Source: an uncultured beta proteobacterium | Lineage (GTDB): Bacteria > Pseudomonadota > Gammaproteobacteria > Burkholderiales > Burkholderiaceae_C | Length of the DNA: 64,000 bases | Assembly (NCBI GenBank): GCA_903897925.1 | Contig: CAIUDG010000079.1 | Coordinates: 1 to 64,000 of the forward strand | Reading direction: 5' to 3' | Shown here: piece after piece, positions 54,990 to 61,375 of the stretch | Layout: each line of letters starts with the position of its first letter | How positions within the stretch are numbered: position 1 is the stretch's first letter | The notes under the pieces: model-generated | The model's database searches: none | What the model saw: the letters and a program-made list of their open reading frames with translations, nothing else | What the model was told of the DNA's origin: nothing | Translations under genes and position numbers: made by a program

Positions 54990-55101
54990 GGCGGGCCTGC
55001 GCCGCATTGCGTTGACAGCCGAAGCCTGCCGGCGCAGCCAAGAACAGTGACAAAAAGGGCATAAACTGTATTCATCGTTTTAACCCACCAGGAATCAGCC
55101 C

Positions 55102-55482
55102 ATGGCCACTGCTGTCAAGAAAGCCACCGCAAGCAGCGTCAACGCAAAACCGGCAACTCCCGGCAGCGCCGGCGCTGCCGAAAAGCCCGCCCCAACCGCG
55201 CTGAAGCCGGCAGCGCACAGCGCGACCAAAGTGGTGGCGCCAAAGTCCGACAAAGATAAAAAAATCAAGATGGTGCGCGACAGCATTGCCATCCCGAAAG
55301 CCGAATACCTGGTGCTGGACAGCCTCAAGTTGCGCGCCGCCACGCTGGCGATACCAGCCAAGAAAACCGAAATCCTGCGCGCTGGCATCAAGGCCCTGGC
55401 GGCCATGTCGGACAAGGCCTTTCTGAGCGCCGTGCGCAGCGTGCCAAACCTGAAAACCGGCCGCCCAGCCAAGGGCGAGTAA
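55102..55482 (+). CDS. Ala/Lys-rich hypothetical protein with conserved C-terminal domain
   Basis: This 126-residue protein has an Ala/Lys/Pro-rich N-terminal half of ~50 residues, like histone-H1-type or PAKKA tails. A conserved C-terminal half follows: KKIKMVRDSIAIPKAEYLVLDSLKLRA, then PAKKTEILRAGIKALAAM and NLKTGRPAKGE. The second half resembles a ribbon-helix-helix-like DNA-binding region, by eye only. AGGA sits 10 bases before the ATG. It lies 112 bp after ppx. Basic proteins of this kind bind DNA or polyphosphate in some bacteria, but that is a guess here. Confidence 0.75.
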   Translation: MATAVKKATASSVNAKPATPGSAGAAEKPAPTALKPAAHSATKVVAPKSDKDKKIKMVRDSIAIPKAEYLVLDSLKLRAATLAIPAKKTEILRAGIKALAAMSDKAFLSAVRSVPNLKTGRPAKGE

Positions 55483-55491
55483 GGCGCCGAC

Positions 55492-56253
55492 TCACAGCTC
55501 GGGCAGCGCCCTTTCACGGGTCCAGCGACGTACCTGTGCCGCGACCCAAGGTCCGTCATCCAGTGGCAGGTCGTGCCCGGCGCTGGGATGCAAGCGCAAG
55601 TCGCAGCCCCAGTGCTGCGCCAGCGCCAGCGAACACTGCACCGACACCAGCTGGTCGCCCTGCCCACCCAGCACCAGCACCGGCATTCCGGGGGCCTGGG
55701 CCGCAGATTGGTAACGCCAGGCGGCCCAGAGCTGGCGCAACGCATTGGCCGGCGCCACCGGCTGGCGCTTGCGCAACAACACCCAATCGAGCAAGACCGG
55801 ATATTGCGCATGGCGGCTGGTCATGCGCAGAATTTCGCGTTCGATGGTCGGGTCACTGCACGGCCAGCACAGCAAGCGCAGCAAAGCCGCGTAGTTGGCC
55901 GGACGCAAGCGGGCATAAAACGGGCTGAAGCGGCGCAGGCTGGTATTGATCAGCACCAATGCCTGCACCTCCTGCGGATACTGGCGCGCCCACTCCAATG
56001 CCACCATGGCGCCCAGCGACATCGCCAGCAGGCGCACCGGCCCGGTGCCGCCGCTGGCCAGCCACTGCGCCCGGCACGCCTGCGCCAGCGCGGCCACACT
56101 GGCCGGGCTGCGTTGCGCGTACAGGGCGCCGTTGCCGGGCATATCCAAGGCCAGCACACGCGCCTGCGGGTGCTGTGCGGAAAATTCGGCGACAAAAGCC
56201 CCCCAGTGGCCTGCGCCACGGGTCAGTCCGCGCAAAAAAATCCATTGTTCCAT
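55492..56253 (-). CDS. Alpha/beta hydrolase (BioH-like)
   Basis: This 253-residue protein has the alpha/beta-hydrolase triad: Ser in LLAMSLGAMVALEWA, Asp in VLGGQGDQLVSVQ, and His in PSAGHDLPLDDGPW. The nucleophile elbow reads AMSLG where GxSxG is usual. It resembles BioH and related carboxylesterases, but no biotin genes are present, so the substrate is open. ATG 56253 (MEQWIFLRGL) is chosen. It follows the M14 gene by 35 bp on the same strand. Confidence 0.83.
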   Translation of the reverse strand: MEQWIFLRGLTRGAGHWGAFVAEFSAQHPQARVLALDMPGNGALYAQRSPASVAALAQACRAQWLASGGTGPVRLLAMSLGAMVALEWARQYPQEVQALVLINTSLRRFSPFYARLRPANYAALLRLLCWPCSDPTIEREILRMTSRHAQYPVLLDWVLLRKRQPVAPANALRQLWAAWRYQSAAQAPGMPVLVLGGQGDQLVSVQCSLALAQHWGCDLRLHPSAGHDLPLDDGPWVAAQVRRWTRERALPEL

Positions 56254-56288
56254 GCAGCCCTTCGTTGGAGTCACAGCGCAGTATCGGT

Positions 56289-57299
56289 TCAGTACCAGTC
56301 TTGCAAGGCCATGGCATGTTGTGCCTCGCGCGCCTCACCTTGCGGCAGCCAGCGCTGGTAGCTGGAGGCTGCACGCGATAAAAAATCCAGCAGCATCTGG
56401 TGCTGGCGCAACACCCGTTGCTGCCGGTGCGCAATCAGCGGATTGAAAATGCCATGGCGCGAAAACAGCTGGCGCGGATTTTTCTTCACCCACAACCAGG
56501 AGCCCATTTCCAGTGTCAGGGGCAAAAAGATGGCATCGGCGCGGGCACTGCCCTGCTGGTAGAGGTAATCCCAGAGATCGCCATGGGCCAGGTATTGCAG
56601 ACTTTGCGGCTCGAAAATGTAGCGGTGCTGGCTCAGCGAACGCGAAAAAATCGTTTTCAAGGCATGCACTTCGGCCAGGTGCCGAATCGGCGCACGGGTG
56701 TGCGCGTACGGAATCCAAATCCGGTCGGTGGCGCCAAAGCCGGAGTGGCAATCCAGCGCCAGGCTGAACGGACGCGACTGCAACTCCTGCTGCACCACTT
56801 CGCAAACTGCCCGGTTTTCGGCTTCCATGGGCTCGTGTTCCCAGCCCTGAAACCAGGGCAAACGTGCACTCCAGCGCTGGCCGCCCACCAGAAACGGCAC
56901 CTGCTCCAGCGCCTGCACCGGCGCATTGCGCATCAGGTCCACGCCACGCGGATTGGCCCGGGTGCCCATGGCCATGCCGCCCGGGTTGACCAGTGGCATA
57001 AACACCAGGCGCAAAGACTCCAGTTGCCGGTGCAGGGTGCTGTCCCACTGCATGCGCATCACCAGGCTGTGCAAGTGCGCCAACACCACCTCGGCGCCAA
57101 TGCGCTCCAATCCGTGCACGCCACCAAAAAAACCCACTGCGGGCACGGCCGGGTCCGGGTTACCCAGCGTCACCACCTGCACCGGATAGGCGCCACCACC
57201 GGCCATCTCCACCTCGCACACGGTGCGGCATTGCAGATGCGCGGCCCCGAGTTCAACAATACGCTGAAGGGCGGCGAGTTCAGGAAGTTCGGTAAGCAT
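56289..57299 (-). CDS. M14 family zinc carboxypeptidase-like protein
   Basis: This 336-residue protein has the zinc motif HxxE in FGGVHGLERIGAE (about residues 61-73) and a downstream zinc His in LALDCHSGFG, as in M14 peptidases and succinylglutamate desuccinylase/aspartoacylase relatives. RANPRGVDLMRN and VNPGGM support the fold. The substrate is unknown. It may trim peptides or peptidoglycan stems. The ATG at 57299 is chosen over 57356. It forms an operon with the hydrolase gene. Confidence 0.85.
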   Translation of the reverse strand: MLTELPELAALQRIVELGAAHLQCRTVCEVEMAGGGAYPVQVVTLGNPDPAVPAVGFFGGVHGLERIGAEVVLAHLHSLVMRMQWDSTLHRQLESLRLVFMPLVNPGGMAMGTRANPRGVDLMRNAPVQALEQVPFLVGGQRWSARLPWFQGWEHEPMEAENRAVCEVVQQELQSRPFSLALDCHSGFGATDRIWIPYAHTRAPIRHLAEVHALKTIFSRSLSQHRYIFEPQSLQYLAHGDLWDYLYQQGSARADAIFLPLTLEMGSWLWVKKNPRQLFSRHGIFNPLIAHRQQRVLRQHQMLLDFLSRAASSYQRWLPQGEAREAQHAMALQDWY

Positions 57300-57372
57300 G
57301 GCTGCGTGCCAGCATAGCCGCGCCGTGTGACAACTCCGTGCAGCTGTCGGTGCCATTTGCGTGACTTTGTGC

Positions 57373-57406
57373 TTTACACACGCCTGTCATATGTGCGCGC
57401 TACCTT
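57373..57406 (+). promoter_or_regulatory. PHO-box-like site before the first microprotein
   Basis: TTTACAC (57373-57379), spacer ACGC, CTGTCAT (57384-57390). The second 7-mer is a perfect consensus half; the first is weak. Exactly 10 bp later TACCTT (57401-57406) could be the -10. The following ORF starts at 57436. Confidence 0.4.
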
Positions 57407-57435
57407 GAGGCCTTCCGCACTTTCAGGATCAACCC

Positions 57436-57558
57436 ATGATGCACCGCTTTGCTTTTATTCGCGCGCTGGCACTGCCCGCCTGCCTGCTGTGGGCCGTGAT
57501 GGAGTGCATCGCACTGCAGCGCGCACACCACCGCCAACGCAAATTGCCGCTGCGTTAA
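57436..57558 (+). CDS. 40-residue basic membrane microprotein
   Basis: This small ORF encodes MMHRFAFIRALALPACLLWA and 20 further residues, ending in a strongly basic tail (HHRQRKLPLR). The central stretch from about residue 6 to 27 is hydrophobic and fits one membrane helix. AGGA lies about nine bases before the ATG. A PHO-like box and a -10-like element precede it. I do not recognise a family. It is too short for most gene finders. Its neighbour is a second 40-residue ORF. Confidence 0.5.
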   Translation: MMHRFAFIRALALPACLLWAVMECIALQRAHHRQRKLPLR

Positions 57559-57569
57559 AGCAGCAAGAA

Positions 57570-57614
57570 CTGTCACAACAGATTCACCAAAGCGTCACCC
57601 GCGCTTGCTATCTT
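57570..57614 (+). promoter_or_regulatory. Triple PHO-type repeat before the second microprotein
   Basis: CTGTCAC (57570-57576), GATTCAC (57581-57587) and GCGTCAC (57592-57598) recur at an exact 11-bp period. Exactly 10 bp after the last unit comes TATCTT (57609-57614), a good -10. This is the layout of PhoB-activated promoters. The next ORF starts at 57649, about 28 bases after the predicted transcription start. Confidence 0.6.
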
Positions 57615-57648
57615 TACACCTGTCAGCCACTACACCAAGGTGAAACCC

Positions 57649-57771
57649 ATGTTCTGGAAACTCTTTAGCGTAAAGAAAATGCTGGATGCACTGTTTGACG
57701 ACGGATGGTGCACGCTGGGGCTGCCGGAAGGCGCCGATGCCAATGATGCCGTCTGGAGCGAAATCTACTGA
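57649..57771 (+). CDS. 40-residue acidic microprotein
   Basis: This small ORF encodes MFWKLFSVKKMLDALFDDGW and then a Gly/Asp/Ala-rich acidic half ending in VWSEIY. The N-terminal half could be an amphipathic, membrane-facing helix with a basic face (KKM), and the rest is acidic. AAGG lies nine bases before the ATG. A triple PHO-type repeat and a -10 box precede it at correct spacing. No family is recognised. It converges on sixA and is separated from it by a perfect hairpin (57801-57821). Confidence 0.55.
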   Translation: MFWKLFSVKKMLDALFDDGWCTLGLPEGADANDAVWSEIY

Positions 57772-57800
57772 GACCCGAGACCCGTGCCCCGGCCCCGAAC

Positions 57801-57821
57801 GCTGTAGCGCGCTGCTACAGC
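57801..57821. terminator. Perfect hairpin at the convergent microprotein/sixA ends
   Basis: GCTGTAGC (57801-57808), loop GCGCT, GCTACAGC (57814-57821). The sixA stop codon (57815-57817) lies inside the right arm. No T-tract follows in either direction, so termination may need Rho. The hairpin may instead protect the RNA 3' end. Confidence 0.45.
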
Positions 57822-58276
57822 AGATCCGGGGTCTGCACCGTGACCACCACGGTCTGCCCCGATTCATCGCGTTCCCGGAAACGCAACCACCAGACCGCGC
57901 CTTTTTTGATGGCGCAGTCTTCGGCACGCAAACCCAGCAAGCGCGCCACGGTCTGGCCCAGTGTCGGCTGATGCCCGACCACCAGCACACAGGCGCGCGC
58001 ATGCGGCCATTGCACCAGCCCCAGCAACTGGTCCGGATTCGCCAGCGGTGCCAGCGCCGCACTGACCTTGAATTTTCGCCCCAGGGCAGCCGCGGTCTGC
58101 TCGGCCCGTACCGCCGGACTGGACCAGACCTTGGCGCCATCCGGCAATTGGCGGTCCAGCCAGGCGCCCATGCGTGCCGCCTGCTTTTCGCCACGCGGCG
58201 TCAGGTAACGCGCCAGGTCGTCCCCCACCAGATCGAGTTCAATGGCCTCAGCGTGCCGCCACAAAATCAAATCCAT
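57815..58276 (-). CDS. sixA: Phosphohistidine phosphatase SixA
   Basis: SixA is a small histidine phosphatase that removes phosphate from histidine residues. Known targets include the HPt domain of ArcB and the nitrogen phosphotransferase protein NPr. The 153-residue protein has the catalytic motif MDLILWRHAEA at the N-terminus and the second His in VLVVGHQPTLGQTV. It starts four bp after the ppk stop, so it belongs to a ppk-sixA operon downstream of a PHO box. Confidence 0.93.
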   Translation of the reverse strand: MDLILWRHAEAIELDLVGDDLARYLTPRGEKQAARMGAWLDRQLPDGAKVWSSPAVRAEQTAAALGRKFKVSAALAPLANPDQLLGLVQWPHARACVLVVGHQPTLGQTVARLLGLRAEDCAIKKGAVWWLRFRERDESGQTVVVTVQTPDLL

Positions 58277-58280
58277 AGCG

Positions 58281-60386
58281 CTATCCCCTGCGTTGTCCTT
58301 GAATGTTGCGGCTGTAACGTGCCATCAGCACGGCCTGCGCTCCGGCCAGCTTTCTCTTGGCCGGCACCGCAAAGCGCTGGTACTGGCCGTCGGCACCGAG
58401 TTCCCAGGCGTCCACCGGCTCACGCAGATAGGCCGTCAGGCACTCTTCAATAATGCGCTGGCGCTGTTGCGGATCGGTCACAGGCCAGGCCAGTTCCACG
58501 CGTCGCACCATGTTGCGATTCATCCAGTCGGCGCTCGACAAATACAAATCTTCCTTGTCACCCTCGCGGAAATAAAACACCCGGGAGTGCTCCAGAAAAC
58601 GGCCGATCACCGAGCGCACGCGGATGTTGTCGGTACGCCCCGGCAACTGCGGCGGCAAGATGCAGGCGCCGCGCACAATCAGGTCAATTTGCACGCCCTG
58701 TTGACCGGCACGGATCAGGCTGTGCGTCAGTGCTTCGTCGGTCAGTGCGTTCATCTTGACCACGATCTGACACAGCTGGCCGCTGGCAGCAGCCTTGCCC
58801 AGCGCATCTATGCGTGCCAGCAGATTGCGCTGCAAATGGAACGGCGCCATCCACAATTTTTTCAGTCGCGGCAATTTGCTCTGGCTGGCCAGGTGCACGA
58901 ATACATGCTCCATGTCGGTGGTCAGCGCGGCGTCGGCAGTAATCTGGCTGATGTCGGTGTACAGCTTGGCGGTGCGCGGGTTGTAGTTGCCGGTCGACAA
59001 ATGGCCGTAGCGCTTGAGCATTTTGCCTTCGCGGCGCGTCACCAGCATCATCTTGGCGTGTGTCTTCAGTCCGACCACGCCGTACACCACCTGGGCACCA
59101 ATCGACTCCAGCATTTCGGCCCAATTGATATTGGCCTCTTCGTCAAAGCGCGCTTTAAGCTCCACCACCACGGTGACTTCCTTGCCGCGCCGCACCGCTT
59201 CGCGCAGCAGGTCCATCAGTTCGGAGTCGGCACCGGTGCGGTAAATGGTCTGCTTGATCGCCAACACCTGCGGGTCGTTCACGGCTTGACGCAAAAAATC
59301 CAGCACCCCGTCAAAACTTTCAAACGGCTGGTGGATCAGGATATCGCCCAATTTGAGCTGGTCAAAAATCGACTGTCCGGGATCAATCTGCTTCGGATAG
59401 GAACCCCGGTATTGCGGGAAACACAAGTCCGGCCGGTCGATCAGGTCAATCATCTGCGTCAGGCGCACCAGATTCACCGGCCCGGGCACGCGAAACAGCG
59501 CCCCCTGCGGCAACTCAAACTGGTTCAGCAGCAGATTGGCCAGGTAATCCGAGCACCCGGCCGAAACTTCCAGACGCACGGCCTGGCCATAGTGGCGATG
59601 GACCAGTCCCTGGCGCAAGGCGGTGCGCAGATTCTTCACGTCTTCCTCGTCCACCGCCAGATCAGAATGGCGCGTGACGCGGAACTGGGAAAACTGTTCC
59701 ACCGTGCGACCAATGAACAAGTCGCTCAAGTGCGCCCGAATGATGCTCGACAGCGACATCAGCAGCACCTCGCCGCCGGACACCTTCTCCGGCATGCGCA
59801 CCAGGCGTGGCAATACGCGCGGTACCTTGACGATGGCGATTTCATTTTGCCGACCGAAAGCATCCTTGCCACCCAGACGCACAATGAAATTCAAGGACTT
59901 GTTGGCGACCTGGGGAAACGGGTGCGAGGGGTCCAGCCCGACCGGAATCAGCAAGGGCCGCACTTCACGGTTGAAATAGGCGCGCACCCAGGCGCGTTGC
60001 GCCGGGTTGCGCTCGCCATGCGAAATGATGTGGATGTGCTGCTTGGCAAACGCTGGCAGCAATTGCTCGTTGTAGAGCGCGTACTGGCGCTCCACCACCG
60101 CGTGCAAGGCTTGCGACAAACGGTCGAAACTGTCACTGGTATAGAGCCCTTTGCCATCGTTGGCCTGTTTGGCCAGCAAATGCGGCTCGGCGCGGACTTC
60201 AAAGAATTCGTCCAGATTGGACGACACAATACACAGGTAGCGCAAACGCTCCAGCAAGGGCACGTCGTCGCGCTCGGCCCAGTTCAATACGCGCGCATTG
60301 AAGCCAAGAATACTGTGGTCGCGGTCCAGCAAGGCCGGCAAGGCAGCCTCAGACGTCCGGACCGGCAACTCAGATGACTGCGACAT
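58281..60386 (-). CDS. ppk1: Polyphosphate kinase 1
   Basis: Ppk1 makes polyphosphate from ATP, and can run in reverse. The 701-residue protein has the expected four domains: the N domain (LDRDHSILGFNARVLNWAERDDVPLLERLRYLCIVSSNLDEFFEVR), a PHP-like head domain, and the two catalytic C domains with RFDEEANINWAEMLE, GLKTHAKMMLVTRREG (catalytic His) and ADWMNRNMVRRVE. A PHO-box-like pair sits 51-68 bp upstream of its ATG, so phosphate-starvation control is likely. Confidence 0.97.
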   Translation of the reverse strand: MSQSSELPVRTSEAALPALLDRDHSILGFNARVLNWAERDDVPLLERLRYLCIVSSNLDEFFEVRAEPHLLAKQANDGKGLYTSDSFDRLSQALHAVVERQYALYNEQLLPAFAKQHIHIISHGERNPAQRAWVRAYFNREVRPLLIPVGLDPSHPFPQVANKSLNFIVRLGGKDAFGRQNEIAIVKVPRVLPRLVRMPEKVSGGEVLLMSLSSIIRAHLSDLFIGRTVEQFSQFRVTRHSDLAVDEEDVKNLRTALRQGLVHRHYGQAVRLEVSAGCSDYLANLLLNQFELPQGALFRVPGPVNLVRLTQMIDLIDRPDLCFPQYRGSYPKQIDPGQSIFDQLKLGDILIHQPFESFDGVLDFLRQAVNDPQVLAIKQTIYRTGADSELMDLLREAVRRGKEVTVVVELKARFDEEANINWAEMLESIGAQVVYGVVGLKTHAKMMLVTRREGKMLKRYGHLSTGNYNPRTAKLYTDISQITADAALTTDMEHVFVHLASQSKLPRLKKLWMAPFHLQRNLLARIDALGKAAASGQLCQIVVKMNALTDEALTHSLIRAGQQGVQIDLIVRGACILPPQLPGRTDNIRVRSVIGRFLEHSRVFYFREGDKEDLYLSSADWMNRNMVRRVELAWPVTDPQQRQRIIEECLTAYLREPVDAWELGADGQYQRFAVPAKRKLAGAQAVLMARYSRNIQGQRRG

Positions 60387-60436
60387 GAAGCACGACCCTG
60401 TAATGACAAATCAAAGTCAGATTGTTAACACTTTAA

Positions 60437-60454
60437 ATGACATTTGTGTGACAA
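60437..60454 (-). promoter_or_regulatory. PHO box for ppk-sixA
   Basis: Read toward ppk the site is TTGTCAC (60454-60448), spacer ACAA, ATGTCAT (60443-60437): two 7-mers at 11-bp period close to the PhoB consensus. A TTAACAAT element follows where a -10 is expected. The ppk ATG is 50 bp further on. Confidence 0.75.
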
Positions 60455-60485
60455 CACACGTGTGCCGCACCGCAGTGGTGCGTTT

Positions 60486-61286
60486 TTAAGCGCCCAGAAA
60501 ATGCTTGCGGTAGCGTGCGGGCAGGTCGGCAATGCGCATCAGCATCGGCAAATCGGCAGAATTGAAATCCGGGTCCCAGGCCGGAGCGCCCAGCACTTTG
60601 GCGCCCAGGCGCAAATAGCCTTTGATCAGCGCCGGTGGCTCTACCGCGAGCGTGCTGTCGAGCCGATCGATCGGCAAAGGCAGACGCGGCCGTACATGGT
60701 ATTCAATGGATGCCAGGTGCGTGTGCCGCAGTTGCTGCCAAATGCTGGCAGCCACATCGCCGCTGACCACGCCGTTGTGCAGCATCGGCACACTGGCGCA
60801 GCCAATCATGGTGTCAAGCTGATTGCGCGTCATGAACTCGGCCAGTGCGCCCCACAGCGCCATGATGACGCCGCCATGGCGGTAGTCAGCATGCACACAG
60901 CTGCGGCCCAATTCGACCATGCGCTCGCGCAGGCCGCGCAAGCGCGTCAAATCGAACTCGGTATCACTGTAGGTGCTGCCGACGCGCTTGGCCTGCACCG
61001 GCGTCAGCACCCGATAGGTACCAATCACCTGCTGGGTTTCAGCATCGCGCACCAGCAGGTGCTCGCAATAGTTGTCAAACAGATCAATGTCGTGCCCGGC
61101 CACCGTGGTGCTCAAGCGCGCGCCCATTTCGCCGGCGAAGACGTCATAGCGCAAGCGCTGTGCCGCACGGACCTCGTCCAGATGCTGGGCCCAGGCGACC
61201 TGGATGCTGCGCGCAGGCCGCGCTTCAGTGCCCAGCGGCAACGGCTCGCGGGCGACAGTAATGAGGTGTTGGTTGCTGGTGTTCAT
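60486..61286 (-). CDS. OlsB-like acyltransferase (GNAT, hemolysin family)
   Basis: This 266-residue protein matches the COG3176/OlsB group of GNAT acyltransferases: AAQRLRYDVFAGEMGA near residue 37, then VIGTYRVLTP, VELGRSCVHADYRHGGVIMALW, and GYLRLGAKVLGAPAWDPDF. OlsB adds a 3-hydroxyacyl chain to ornithine to make lyso-ornithine lipid. Ornithine lipids replace phospholipids under phosphate limitation in many proteobacteria, which fits the neighbouring pho genes, but no olsA is visible here. ATG 61286 is chosen; the upstream frame is not conserved. Confidence 0.85.
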   Translation of the reverse strand: MNTSNQHLITVAREPLPLGTEARPARSIQVAWAQHLDEVRAAQRLRYDVFAGEMGARLSTTVAGHDIDLFDNYCEHLLVRDAETQQVIGTYRVLTPVQAKRVGSTYSDTEFDLTRLRGLRERMVELGRSCVHADYRHGGVIMALWGALAEFMTRNQLDTMIGCASVPMLHNGVVSGDVAASIWQQLRHTHLASIEYHVRPRLPLPIDRLDSTLAVEPPALIKGYLRLGAKVLGAPAWDPDFNSADLPMLMRIADLPARYRKHFLGA

Positions 61287-61375
61287 GCGGGAAATTGTGC
61301 TGACCCACAGTGAAGCAATCATGGCATTGCAATGAAGAATTGGTGACACCCCCGGGTGGGCGGCCAACACAACCA

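Noticed and set aside
58242-60377. 711-codon open frame antisense to ppk1
   Set aside because: It mirrors the full ppk1 gene and has antisense-type composition with no recognisable domain.
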